DNA of 64,000 bases. Source: Loripinus fragilis (Eukaryota; Mollusca; Bivalvia; Lucinida; Lucinidae). The first letter of the stretch is position 1. Each line of letters opens with the position of its first letter. The notes under the pieces were generated by a model. It ran no database searches and was not told the origin of the DNA. It was given only the letters and a program-made list of their open reading frames with translations. Where the stretch lies: the NCBI GenBank assembly GCA_964019695.1, contig OZ026530.1, positions 40,980,944 through 41,044,943 of the forward strand, read 5' to 3'. Below, piece by piece: positions 1 through 10,135 of this stretch. The position numbers were made by a program, and so were the translations under genes.

Positions 1-1147
1 CCAGACTGAAGAGACTAGCTGTTTATAAAGTAAGGTCAGATAAATAAACCTCGCTGGGAACGAATAACAAATGGCGTCGACCAGACTGTAGAGACTAGCA
101 TTTTTTTAACCTAAAGTAAGTTTAGATAAATACACTTTGCAGGGAACGAATAGCAATCGGCGCTGACTAGACTGTAGAGACTAGCTGTTTATAAAGTAGG
201 GTCAGATAAATAAACATTGCAGGGAACGCATACCAATCGGCGCTTACCAGACAATAGAGACTAGCGGTTTATAAAGAAGTTCAGATAAATACACTTGGCA
301 GGGAACGAATAACAAATGGCGCTGACCAGACCGAAGAGACTTACTGTTATAAAGAAGTTCAGATAATTACACTTCGCTGGGAACGAATTACAAATGGCGC
401 TGACCAGACTATAGAGAGTAGCTGTTTGTACAGAAGTTCAGATAAAAACACTTTGCAGGGAACGAATAACAAATGGCGCTGCCCAGAATGTAGAGACAAG
501 CTGTTTATAAAGAAGTTCAGATAAATACACTTCACAGGGAACAAATAACAAATGGCGCTGGCCAGACTGTAGAGACTAGTTGTTTATAAAGAAGTTCAGA
601 TAAATACACTTCACAGGGAACGAATAACAAATGGCGCTGAACAGACTGTAGAGACCAGCTGTTTATAAAGTAAGGTCGGATAAATAAACTTTGTAGGAAA
701 CGAATAACAAATGGCGCTGACCAGACTGTAGAGACTAGCTGTTTATGAAGTAAGGTAAGCTAAATAAACTTTGCAGGGAATGAATAACAAATGGCGCTGG
801 CCAGGCTGTAGAGACTAGCTGTTTATAAAGAAGTTCAGATAAATAAACTTCGCTGGTAACGAATAACAAATGGCGCTGACCAGACTGTAGAGACTAGCTG
901 TTTATAAAGTAAGGTCAGATAAATAAACTTTGCAGGGAACGAATATCAAATGGCGCTGTCCAGACTGTAGAGACTAGCTGTTTATAAAGAAGTTCAGATA
1001 GATAAACTTCGCAGGGAACGAATAACAAATGGCGCTGACCAGACTGTAGAGACTAGCTGTTTATAAAGTAAGATCAGATAAATAAACATAAACTTTGCAG
1101 GGAACGAACAACAATTAGCGCTAACAAGACTGTAGAGACTAGTAGCT
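1..1147. repeat. 77-83 bp satellite array (about 15 units, cut by window start)
   Basis: Head-to-tail units recur near 1, 81, 165, 247, 325, 401, 483, 561, 639, 719, 800, 877, 959, 1037 and 1125. Each carries GTAGAGACTAGCTGTTTATA, then a GATAAATA block, then GGGAACGAATAACAAATGGC. Two length variants are mixed: one with GTAAGGTCAGATAAATAAAC and a shorter one with GAAGTTCAGATAAATACAC. The array starts at the window edge, so its true length is unknown. No reading frame runs through it. Confidence 0.95.
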
Positions 1148-3469
1148 AGAATATCAGAACTGTTTGTGACATAACGTCAAATAATATACTTTGCTTGCCG
1201 AGCGTTTTATCACCTCTTTGCTGCACATTTAAAAATTCAATTAAACTTGAGCAAACATGTAAGATTCATTATATCTGCAATAAAAGAAGCGCTCTATTTT
1301 AGATCCTCTATTTTTATACGTTTTCTGTGATCAGTACCATTATCCCATGCACCGGCTACAGGTATGTGACAAAATACGTCAGCTCCTCAGCCACCTCAAG
1401 AATAAGCAGCACAAATACGCATTAATATATTACGACGTGTATCTTACAAACAGCTAAACATCTAAGAACACGTGGAACAGCTTGAATCAAAAGTCGAAGA
1501 GTGAAATGGATGTTGCACCAACAAACAGCAATGATGCTATATAGACTACGTGAAGAAACTAGTCAATCAACAGATTTGTTGTTCAATTAATGAATAACCA
1601 GTTTCGTTAATGACTTCCCCATGTACATGTAAATTTATAAGATATATTCATCTTTAAACATATATTACTAGTCCCTCCACCACTGTTAAACGTTACGGGC
1701 GACAGCTATGTGGACTTCATGCAAAGTAAGTTACGTTATCATGCCAGGCCTCGAATTTATAAAACAGTTTCAAGCTCAAACGAGCATGTACTCTCAACTG
1801 CTCAGAAAGAAATGCTAAAAATATAAGATTTAACTAGTTACGTTTAAAAGCTGGCACATGTTGTATTCACCCTGTTAATAAATTTTCAAATTCCAGAAAT
1901 TGTGGCATTTTAACTGATAAACGTGTTCCGTGTTATAGCCACGCAACCAGGTTTGTGATGGGAACCTAAAATCTTAACTTGAAATTAAAAAGACATAATG
2001 TTCTTCGAGATATCAATAGTTGGAGTTAAATGGAGGTATAGATTTAATATATTATATATAACCAAAATGTTTTTTTTTTTTTTTTGCTATAATATGTTTC
2101 CAGTATCTCTCGGAGATGGTCACAGACGTTTACAACATTCATTTTCTTTGCTTTAAATGTTATAAAAAGTCAAAATGTTACAACTAATTCATATAGATAT
2201 AATAGGTATATATTATCGAGACCTTAAGATGTATTTGATTGACATTTGCGGCTAATTTAAATGCGCACATTTCCTGCGTGCGTAAACATGAAAAAATGTA
2301 TGGGTCTTGTCTTTCAACCATTTACGATTTCGGATCATTACAGTTTTCAAAAATTCTAATGCCAGATGGAAATTTCCTCATTTCTAGACAAAATAAAGTA
2401 GCTAAAACGTGTTCGAAATACCTATTGACTCTTTATCAGAACTGATTGTCTAAGTAACAAATACAGATAAATAGATCAGACGAAATCACAACAAATGTTC
2501 ACAATTTCCATTTTTTAATCTTGTTTGTGATTACGAATATGTTTGATACTCGGATTATCTGTCCAATATATACTGTTATTTCGAGCTGCGCACGACCTGA
2601 CCTCGTAGCCTAGTAACTTTGAAACCAGAGGACCAGGGTCGTTTGCCGGGTGGGCACCTACTTACCTTGTTTTCTCCATCGTTTTTTAGCGCTATAATGC
2701 TGAGTTAAATCATACAAGTAATATGTAATATACATGTATAAATAGCAACAAAATCACTCCTTAACATTTGATATTGAATTATCCTCGAAATCTGTGGGGT
2801 TGGGTTTAAATTTGGCCCTCCTAATAGATAACTAGTATGGTGACCCCCGTTTTTTTTTCTAAAAGGTAAAATGATATTTCATAAAATAAAAATAACCCTA
2901 AGATTTTCGATGTCAGATTTTAGAATGTATAATTTATTGCCAAAATCGAAGTCCTATTTTGGGGGAATTACCAAAATATATCATACAGTATCCTGTTATG
3001 GCTTGGGAAAACAAAAGCTTGAGGTAATGAGCAATAATTAAAATTAAAATAAAAAAGCTGGATGACGATTACAACTATTTTAGCTTGATATTAAAATTTG
3101 GGTTATGTCCAAAAAATTGCCAAATGCTGAAAACTTCCATATGAGATTATGAAAAAAAAATAAGCATGGTCACATATCCTTTTTTATGTTATAGATTGAC
3201 AGTCCATACATAGAACAAACTGTATGCAAAGTATTGAAAATATATCAATGTTGGAAGTATTTAGTAGCATATGTCCTTTATTGTCTTTTACATAATCGTA
3301 AATGTAGGTCTAAAATTTAGCTATGGGCTATCACCACCCCTGGGTATGGCCTTGCAGTCAGGTTCACTTACTTCAAACTTTCATACTGACTGCATATGTT
3401 CGGATAAACATATTTTGGAACGTAAAACTGTAAATAATTTATTACCCATCAGTTTAAATATGAACCGCG
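1148..3469. other. Non-coding stretch, nothing recognised
   Basis: AT-rich sequence with a T run near 2070 and short chance ORFs such as 2239-2445 and 3271-3537 that show no motif. No exon of the downstream lectin gene could be recognised, although a first exon or promoter could lie here. Confidence 0.6.
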
Positions 3470-3704
3470 ACTGGCGATTTCCAATAATGTATCAATGTGA
3501 CAAGTATATACTCAGACGAGTCTGTGCGGCCTCCTGACAAGCTTAGAAACTCTACAAGATGTCCAGTCAGTAGCTTACATGTAGCAATCATAGAATATTC
3601 AAGCAACTAGCAAAGGCTCTGATCAGACTGCGCTTATGCGAAGGCGGATCGGAGGCTTTGCTGGTCACACATACCACATTGTTAGAAATCTCATGTCGAG
3701 GCTC
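3470..3704 (+). mobile_element. Short TIR/foldback element (MITE), copy 1
   Basis: This segment aligns in inverse orientation to 38570-38795. Shared blocks include an AGCAAAG...CTTTGCT palindrome at 3605-3662, ACCACATTGTTAGAAATCTC near 3674 and a block around TTAGAAACTC near 3543. The left end (GATTTCCAATAATG) and right end (CATTGTTAGAAATC) are imperfect inverted repeats, as expected of a non-autonomous DNA element of about 230 bp. It codes for nothing. From 3705 to 4142 nothing was recognised. Confidence 0.65.
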
Positions 3705-4144
3705 AATTATGTAACGGGTGCCCAAAAGAACTGTATAGTTGAGTATCCACAACATATGTTTTGAGTACCCACAACCTATATTTTGGTTGAGTTATAAGAT
3801 GTTTTCTTTTGTTACGCACTCAAAATGAAAGCCCTGGTATTAATGGCTGGGGCGGAAGTTGTATCACAGTCAAGGCTGGATGTGATGTCATAATCTTTTT
3901 AGCTCTCCCCATTATACGTTGTTGAAATGACAATCTGGTTAAGGATAGTTTTTATTACTATTGGTTGTGTTCAGGCCTGTTGTGTAGCCATTGACGGAAA
4001 AGCACACCTTGATAATCTTTTACACAAACTGTATCGCCTTTTTTGGAAAACACGTCCGACTTTGCAGTTCATCCGTTATCATAATTTAGAATTTCAACAT
4101 GTAACCCTGTGTATTCCTATCCATATCAGTATTTGAAATTGTAT

Positions 4145-4418
4145 AAAACTCGTTCAGAAATTCTGTTGTAACGGTGTTTGGAAGTTCCTGCTTTAATACG
4201 TCATTTTATGTCCTACATCACTATGAGAAAGTTACTCGTGTATACCTCTCCTTATTTCTCTAGCAGATCCTGTGCCTAACCGAGCTCTGTTGGAGAAATT
4301 TGGGAGATATACACGAGAACCTTGCTCATAATGATGTACATGTAAGACCTAAAGTTGCATATAAAAGCAGGAACTTCCAAAAATCGTTACAATATAATTT
4401 CTGAACAGAGTTTAGTAA
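4145..4418. mobile_element. Hairpin MITE with arms of about 130 bp
   Basis: The left arm (about 4145-4275) is matched in reverse complement by the right arm (about 4290-4418). The ends are AAACTCGTTCAGAAATT and AATTTCTGAACAGAGTTT. GGAAGTTCCTGCTTT at 4180 faces AAAGCAGGAACTTCC near 4366. Only a short unpaired centre remains. The structure is that of a foldback MITE; no coding capacity. Confidence 0.75.
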
Positions 4419-4572
4419 TTGTTGAAGTGAAATGTCAGGTATCCTATTCCGGGATACAAAGGTAAGCTGGGGCGTGCACTGGAAGAGTCCAGTTTGAGGG
4501 TTTAACCCATAAAGAGGTAATCAAGCACACCTGGATACCGGTGTATTCTAAAAAGCATGTGCAAAGCCAGAG

Positions 4573-5260
4573 AGCCGCATAGCTGAAAGCAAGACTTTAG
4601 GTAGTAAGCTTCCTGTCCCCTCTAGCCAGTTTCTTCAAGGGTTCTTTCAGACATGAAAAGTATTTGTTTCGGAAAGTTATTACAAAGCTTGAGGCCAGAT
4701 TTGATGTCAAGGAGTTGACAGTCACATCCTAAGCAAAGTTTCACCAGGCTAGTCAGAGGCCAGATGAATCACTGGAGGATTTGGCGGATCGCGTAATGAC
4801 TTTGGCGACCAGCATTTATTGACTTACCAGAAGACCATTTAATACATGTTTAGCCAGGGTTGTTGTGACAAAGATGCAGACAAGCATGCTTGTTTTGAGC
4901 ATCCATCAACAGAAAGCTTTGAATTTAGTGAAAAATTATAAGTATATTTTACAAGCAGTGAATGGTAAACAGCCGAACAAAGGAAATGATGTTTCAGTAA
5001 ATGCTGTGCAGTCAGCATCTGAAGATAGGATTGAACGGCTCGTCGCTTCAGCTTTAAAGAACTTTGCTGATAAACTTCAAGTCATTCCGCAACCATATCA
5101 GCTAAATATGGGTGTAAAATGTAAATCATCAGTACAGCGTTTCTTTTGTAAGAATTTTGGACATTTTTTATAAAGAATGTAGAGTTTATCAGTCTTGGCT
5201 TCAGAAGCATCAGTCTAAAGCTGATAATCAAAGCGATCTGGAGTAGGATTATAAAGAGAG
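4573..5260 (+). pseudogene. Degenerate Ty3/Gypsy-type gag (capsid end and nucleocapsid)
   Basis: Conceptual + strand translation shows a gag-like segment near 4690-4830 with the typical sequence of a FHQASQ-like stretch, a DESLEDLADRVMTLAT stretch and an AT-x-FID-like end, broken by stop codons. A longer open piece (4865-5173) has the lysine/glutamine-rich run that follows capsid in these elements and ends in a single CCHC zinc-knuckle remnant (CKNFGHF) at about 5147-5167. The knuckle is damaged: the first Cys position reads Arg, and a stop and frame change fall just after the His. The match to Gypsy/Mag-like gag is from family knowledge. No RT, integrase or LTR was found. It ends where an unrelated retroelement tail is inserted (5390-5612). 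Confidence 0.65.
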
Positions 5261-5389
5261 CACATATGACACATATCAAATAGGGAAAGTTAGTCTAATG
5301 AAGAGAAAGAATAAGGAGTCTCACCACTCAAAAGAAAGTAAACTTATCGATACGGCATCTTACTCTAAAGATATGACAGATTTAGTTAG

Positions 5390-5612
5390 CATGGCTTGAA
5401 AATAGGAAGTGAGTATGATCAGGAAATACCACAATTACAAACAGCAGACAATCCCATGGCACCGCGAGGAAGAGCCGCGCAACCATCACGAGACACAAAG
5501 AAGACAAATTAAGCAAAGCAACCAGCTCTCTCTTCTCAATCAAGATGATTGTAATACTAGAATGGACATAAAGTAACGTACAACAAAACATAGAACAATT
5601 ACAGACTTACAA
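5390..5612 (-). mobile_element. 3' tail of the RT-element family R (fragment 1)
   Basis: Starts with GGAAGTGAGTATGATCAGG, the terminus shared with copies at 9153, 32868 and 62464, and matches them for about 220 bp. In the element's own direction (- strand) this is the 3' end, so only the tail was kept, as expected of 5' truncation at insertion. It sits between the gag and protease relics of the Gypsy element, so it inserted after that element. Confidence 0.8.
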
Positions 5613-5666
5613 AGCTGGTACCAACATTAAATCAAGATGGAAAAAGAGATCAGAAGCTAAGAATGC

Positions 5667-5845
5667 TGCAGTTTACAGTAGTACTTCTAGTACCAAAACA
5701 GTTCCGATGATCCAAGATGGTACTTTTAGTACCAAAACCAGCAGGGATCTTCAAGGTGGTAGTTCTAGTACCAAAACAGTACCGCATGCTTTTTGTACCA
5801 AAACAGACAGGACAACTTCAAGACGGTACTTTTAGTGCCAAGACA
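5667..5845 (+). repeat. Degenerate Ser/Thr/Lys-coding repeat in the Gypsy relic
   Basis: The word TAGTACCAAAACAG recurs about five times (near 5688, 5731, 5770 and, diverged, near 5797 and 5838), with GGTACTTTTAGTACC palindromes between. In one frame it gives repeated STKT peptides, placing it in the variable region between nucleocapsid and protease of the relic. Confidence 0.6.
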
Positions 5846-5899
5846 GATAGATAATTTCTAAATAACAAAAGGGAAGAAAGTGTATATAATGTTCATCAA

Positions 5900-6205
5900 G
5901 TGGGAGCTGGTTCTTCTTTTGTACAGTTTAAGATGGAAAGCATAGGTATTAAAGCAATAATTGACTTGGGTGCGGAAATCACTATTCTGTTATCAAAGAT
6001 ATATGAGCAATTAAATAATGCTCCAGCAAAAGTCAGAGAGGTTTGCTTACAAATGGCAGATAAGGATACGACGATGAAATGTTTTATCATCCACCCATTA
6101 AAGATAAAATTGGACGACCAGTGTTTTGGTGAAAGCGTATATGTTGCACCTATTGGTATTGACATGCTAGTGGGGCGTGATCTTTTACACCATCTTGGCT
6201 TGTAG
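5900..6205 (+). pseudogene. Retropepsin-like aspartic protease of the Gypsy relic
   Basis: An open frame of 101 codons has retroviral-type aspartic protease features. Residues 19-30 hold the active-site loop (AIIDLGAEITIL) with the catalytic Asp at 22, and the end (about residues 90-101) is MLVGRDLLHHLGL, matching the family's hydrophobic-GRD-L-hydrophobic motif. In most relatives the active site is D-T-G or D-S-G; here the middle residue is Leu, which should impair activity. The role would be cleavage of the element's own polyprotein. The frame stops at the first unit of the 61-bp array, so nothing of RT or integrase follows. No LTR was found, so this is a fragment. Confidence 0.75.
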
Positions 6206-7012
6206 CTCTCCAATGTTACATCTTCAGACAGAATTCCTTACATCCAGGCATTGGAATGACATCTAGCTCTCCAATGTTACAGCTTCAGAATTAATTTCCA
6301 GCATCTGACATTGAAAGGGCTGTTAGCTCTCCAGTTTTACAGCTTTAGACAGAATTTCCAGCATCCAGACATTAGAATGGCTTCTAGCTATCCATGGTTA
6401 CAGCTTTGGACAGAATTCCCAGCATCCAGACATTGGAAGGGCTTGTAGCTATCCATTGTTACAGTCTCAGACAGAATTCCCAGCATCCAGACATTGGAAT
6501 GGCTTCTAGCTATCCATTGTTACATCTTTGGACAGAATTCCCAGCATCCAGACATTGGAATGGCTTCTAGCTATCCATTGTTACAGCCTCAGACAGAATT
6601 CCCAGCATCCAGACATTGCAAGGGCTTCTAGCTCTCCAGTGTTACAGCTTCAGACAGAATTTCCTGCATCCACACATTAGAAGGGCTTCTAGCTCTCCAG
6701 TGTTACAGCTTCAGACAGAATTTCCAGCATCCAGACATTAGAAGGGCTTCTAGCTCTCCAGTGTTACTGTTTCTGACATAATTCTCAGCATCAAGACAAT
6801 GGAAGGGCTTCTAGCTCTCAAGTGTTAGCTTCCGACAGAATTCCCAGCATCCAGACATTGGAAGGGCTTCTAGCTCTACAGTATTACAGCTTCCAACAGA
6901 ATTTCCAGCATCCAGACATTGGAAGGGTATCTAGATCTCCAGTGTTACAGCTTTGGACAGAATTCTCAGCATCCAGACATTTGAAAAGCTTCTAGTTCTC
7001 CAGTGTTCTACC
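6199..7012. repeat. 61-bp tandem array, about 13 units
   Basis: Units have the form TTCTAGCTCTCCAGTGTTAC, AGCTTCAGACAGAATTCCCA, GCATCCAGACATTGGAAGGG and C. They are mostly 61 bp and well conserved in the middle, more diverged at both ends (6199 and 6960-7012). The first unit begins at the end of the protease relic, so the array probably grew from element sequence. 61 is not a multiple of three, so the frame is not kept. Confidence 0.93.
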
Positions 7013-7145
7013 AGCTATCACAGAAATTAAGATCAGATGTTCAGAAGGGGTTTTCTCATTCTAATGTTTTACCCTGATGATGATTTATACTAACGATTGT
7101 TGAGATGATCCACAGATCAGCAGTTTTCCATGAGAACTTTCTATG

Positions 7146-7221
7146 ATCCGCAGAGCTGAAGGCAAGAATTTAGGTTGTAAGTTTCCTTTCCCCTCTTGCC
7201 GGTTTCTTCAAGGGTTCTTTA
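7146..7221 (+). repeat. Second copy of the 76-bp gag-side segment
   Basis: The stretch from TCCGCAGAGCTGAAGGCAAG to GGTTTCTTCAAGGGTTCTTT repeats 4573-4648 with about ten differences. The two copies bracket the gag-protease-array block as direct repeats 2.57 kb apart. The second copy ends 90 bp before the first recognised exon of the lectin gene. Confidence 0.85.
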
Positions 7222-7311
7222 ATTCGTATAAAGTACAGTAATGTATTCCATGTAGTATACAAAGTGGCTCATGGAATCATTAGCGGTATTAATTATCATG
7301 TCTGTTTTCAG

Positions 7312-7422
7312 ATTGCATGCGTTTGCATGTTGTTCCTTGTTCTTCCTTTGACTGGCGAAGGAGGTTATACAAAGAAGAGACCAGCTGGGTGCTATTATAG
7401 TCGTCGACAGTGTGAAGCCAAG
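7312..7422 (+). CDS. Lectin gene exon 1 (as seen): signal peptide and Cys-rich start
   Basis: The exon is bounded by a good acceptor (TGTCTGTTTTCAG) and donor (GCCAAG then GTAAGC). It reads in phase 0 and ends in phase 0. It encodes a hydrophobic run (IACVCMLFLVLPLTG), then GEGGYTKKRPAG, then the first two Cys of a Cys-rich segment (GCYYSRRQCEAK). This looks like the hydrophobic core and cleavage region of a signal peptide, so the product is probably secreted. Two starts are possible inside this region: ATG 7327, which leaves a short hydrophobic core, and ATG 7264, which needs no splicing at 7311 and gives a longer N-region. The good acceptor suggests that an upstream exon supplies the Met. 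Retroelement debris ends 90 bp upstream. Less certain than the later exons because no domain match supports it; phase continuity with 18433-18502 does. Confidence 0.6.
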
Positions 7423-7747
7423 GTAAGCAGAATAGCAAATAATTACTAGAATGAGATCAATCGATTGAAGGCATACTAACACATATCCGTAATATTGTAA
7501 CCAATACCGCATAGTAAGACTATTTTGACCATGAACATTGACTCAGAAATCTAAAGCATTCGTTGTCATCTACACCCCCTTGGAAATCAAGGTGCCAAAT
7601 ATGGGCACACTCTTTAATCCTTTGTATACTGATGCATTCATCCTTCTGGTTTTATGCAATAAACTTGGGATAGTCCATTGTACATAATTAGGAATGCCAG
7701 GTTCTAATTCAAAACATATTGAATTATTTTGTCTAAAGGTCTTTAGA

Positions 7748-7816
7748 TCCTACAAACAGCGAAGATCCTGATGAAATGCAGCATGATGCTGCATTTCATC
7801 CGGATCTTCACTGTTT
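7748..7816. repeat. Palindromic element, arms of about 32 bp
   Basis: Left arm ACAAACAGCGAAGATCCTGA plus TGAAATGCAGCA; right arm TGCTGCATTTCATCCGGATC plus TTCACTGTTTGCT. They pair almost completely around a 3-bp centre. A degraded relative lies at 19053-19133, so this is an interspersed palindrome family. Confidence 0.85.
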
Positions 7817-8054
7817 GCTAAATTAATCGTTCAGGAGTTTCTCGAATACAAAGGTTTAAATGTTAGAAGTTTGCTTTACAAGCCTTACAAATATTTTATT
7901 ATATAATATTGTTTGATTTTATTAACCTGACACAGGTGCATAATTTCACGGTAAGTGCACAAGATATTTTTACCTTCCGTCGACTTTCGGTATTTACCGC
8001 AAGTTTTACAGAAATTTTGCAAATACTAATGCAGATAATGATCCGTTTTGTACC

Positions 8055-8123
8055 GTCCTACTGGCTAGTCAAGTGGTTATGATACAAAGTTTACAACTAA
8101 AAGGTCGTGAGTTCGAGTCCACG
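8055..8123 (+). other. tRNA-like sequence (A and B boxes) in left arm
   Basis: TAGTCAAGTGG (8066) fits the Pol III A-box pattern TRGYNNANNNG, and GTTCGAGTCC (8111) fits the B-box pattern GWTCRANNC about 35 bp downstream. CGTGA and CCACG flank the second box like a T stem. The acceptor stem is not convincing, so this is a tRNA-derived promoter rather than a working tRNA gene. Confidence 0.55.
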
Positions 8124-8814
8124 TGTGTTTTTCTTTTTTTACCTTTATTCGATTCGTTTAATTTCATTTATTATAGATGTACCACGACCTTTGAGGAATG
8201 AAATTTTGGATCATTCTATTTCAAAAGGTTGATGCGTAACGCGTAAAATGAGCCAGTCTGTCCGAAACATCTTCAGAGATTCACATGAAATATTGTTCCA
8301 TATTACAGCCTAAACATACGGTTGAAAATTACTCACTATACATGTTGTTTGAACTTAAGTTCAGCGGGAAAGCGTCTGAAGAAAAGTATGCGGCAAGTCT
8401 TGGCACAAAGGCAAAGCAGATATTTTTTTTTAAATATCTGTGATTACTTTAAAAATATGTCAAAAGCACAGAGATTAAATTTCACATATCGAGCACACGG
8501 TAAACGTTATCGGTGAGGATCCTACAAAAATAACAATAACAAATACAAGTATAGATAAACAAATAACTTCGAAGCGTGTATATATTTACAAAATTGAAAA
8601 TACGGATCTATAAATTGGTATTTCAGGCGTTTTATTACGTATACTATTCTATTTTGAAGCACGCAGATGTTCCAGACAGCCTGGTTCAGTGTATGCGTTA
8701 CGCATCAACCTTTTGAATAAATGATCCAAAGGAAATTACTCATAGGTCGTGGTACATCTATAATAAATGAAGCTAATCGAATCGAATAAAGGTAAACATA
8801 TAAAAAAAAACATG

Positions 8815-8883
8815 TGTGGACTCGAAATCACGACCTTTTGGTCGTACACTCTGTACTATAACCACTTGACTAGTCAGTAGGAC
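8815..8883 (-). other. tRNA-like sequence in right arm, opposite strand
   Basis: Inverted counterpart of 8055-8123. On the - strand it keeps the A-box-like TAGTCAAGTGG. The B box reads TTTCGAGTCC, one base off the consensus. The two boxes in the element point toward each other. Confidence 0.5.
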
Positions 8884-9152
8884 ATTGCAAAACGTTTCAT
8901 TATCTCATTAGTACTAAGTCTTGCGAAATTCCTGTAAAACTTACGGTAAATACCGAAAGTCGACGGAAGGTAAAAATAAATTGTGCACTAACCGTGAAAT
9001 AATGCACCTGTGTCAGGTTAATAAAATTGAACAATAAGTAGTTTTGACATTTAACTGTTTAGTTCAAAGTCATATCATCGCGGATTTGCAATACACAGCG
9101 TAAATTCGGTTCTGTTGACCAATACACGTATCCCTTCTTAAGCATCAAAAAT

Positions 9153-10135
9153 AGTAAGTGAGTATGATCAGGAAATACCACAATCACAAACCGCACACAA
9201 GCCCATGGCACCGCGAGGAAGAGCCGCTCAACCATCACGAGACACCAGGAAGACAAATTAAGCAAAGCAACCAGCTCTCTCTTCCCCATCAAGATAATTG
9301 CAATACTAGAATGGACTTAAAGTAACGTACAACAAAACATATAACATTACAGACTCCCACAATGGGAGTAACAATAATAAAAAAGTCAACAACAACAGAA
9401 CCACCGCCTTAGAACGGACAGCAGCCTAAGCCACGGGGGGCTTAAATGCATTCTACTGGTACCAAATCTTCGCCCTAGATTCTGCTGTTGTTGAAGTACA
9501 AGAAATGTGGAGCTCGCATGGAGGCCATCTAACTAAATGCAATGTATCATCATGGAGAAACACTCTAATCAAATTATTAAACCATGATGAAACAAAGAAA
9601 AAGGCTCATGACTCACAGATAGTCAGAGCTAAAGAAAACCTCAAGTAGAGCCCTGGTGGGTATAGCTACAGATAAGACTCAGGCCCAAACCCACCGATTA
9701 AAGCTTTACGTCAGAGTCATCATAGTCTGAGGCCTGGCCCACCGTCGTGCAATTAAAGAGGAAACCATAGCTATAAACCGTGATTGGGTTTAAAACTCGG
9801 CATGCAGACTGTCGCATGATATCCAACTATATTCAACCCTAATATAACGTTTTACTATCTTTTTGAATTGATCACTAAAATTAGGTTTTCCAACAATTCG
9901 TTTGAATTTTTAAACTAAATCTCCATAAAATATAGGTTCTGATATGCCTTGTTGCAGAAGAGTTTTTAACCCAATGTTGTATTTAACTATTAACTCTGAG
10001 TGTCTGTGGTAGAATTTAGAAAATGCTTTTCGAATTTTATGATATCTATAACCTTGTTTTAATAACTTAGCAGTTAAAAATAAGTTTCTGTTGTTGAAAT
10101 CTAGACTGATTTTACTTATAATATTCAAAAGGTAA
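9153..10135 (-). mobile_element. RT-element family R, 3'-anchored copy 2
   Basis: Begins with AGTAAGTGAGTATGATCAGG, the shared family terminus, and aligns with 23243-24060 and 32868-33862 along most of its length. Read on the - strand, it has an RT-proximal coding stretch (9910-10128), then about 750 bp of non-coding tail holding a GC-rich CCACGGGGGGCTTAAATGCA block near 9432. The copy is 5'-truncated at about 10135, as in other elements of target-primed reverse transcription. Confidence 0.8.
9910..10128 (-). pseudogene. C-terminal RT-side fragment of family R element
   Basis: Open - strand stretch of 72 codons. Its core, NRNLFLTAKLLKQGYRYHKI followed by RKAFSKFYHRHSEL and SEPIFYGDLV, resembles the segment downstream of the catalytic YLDD in an RT family common in bivalve genomes. 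The same peptide can be read, with more breaks, near 23830-24050 and 33640-33830. It is far shorter than a full RT and carries no catalytic residues. The clade (Penelope-like or other non-LTR) is not assigned. Confidence 0.65.

Larger units (their letters stand above)
7908..9035. mobile_element. 1.1-kb foldback element with ~370-bp terminal inverted repeats
   Basis: The left arm (about 7908-8278) and right arm (about 8661-9035) are diverged inverted copies. ATTAACCTGACACAGGTGCA at 7921 faces TGCACCTGTGTCAGGTTAAT at 9003, and GGTTGATGCGTAACGCG at 8227 faces its complement at 8694. The centre (8279-8660) holds only a chance 64-codon ORF. The termini lie in AT-rich sequence and no target-site duplication is clear. 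Each arm contains a tRNA-like promoter pair, annotated separately. A non-autonomous foldback element or two head-to-head SINE-like copies would both explain it. Confidence 0.85.

Noticed and set aside
1..1147. CRISPR-like array
   Set aside because: Repeats are contiguous without spacers and the genome is eukaryotic.
5382..5591. Leu/Val-rich - strand ORFs (also 9059-9292, 32857-33114, 63670-63888)
   Set aside because: They recur because the family R and S tails recur, and frames differ or break between copies; not membrane proteins.
4573..7221. LTRs of the Gypsy relic
   Set aside because: The 76-bp direct repeats are too short and lie on the gag side; no TG...CA ends or primer-binding site were found.
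8055..8123. Functional tRNA gene
   Set aside because: A and B boxes fit, but no convincing acceptor stem or anticodon arm; same for the SINE heads.
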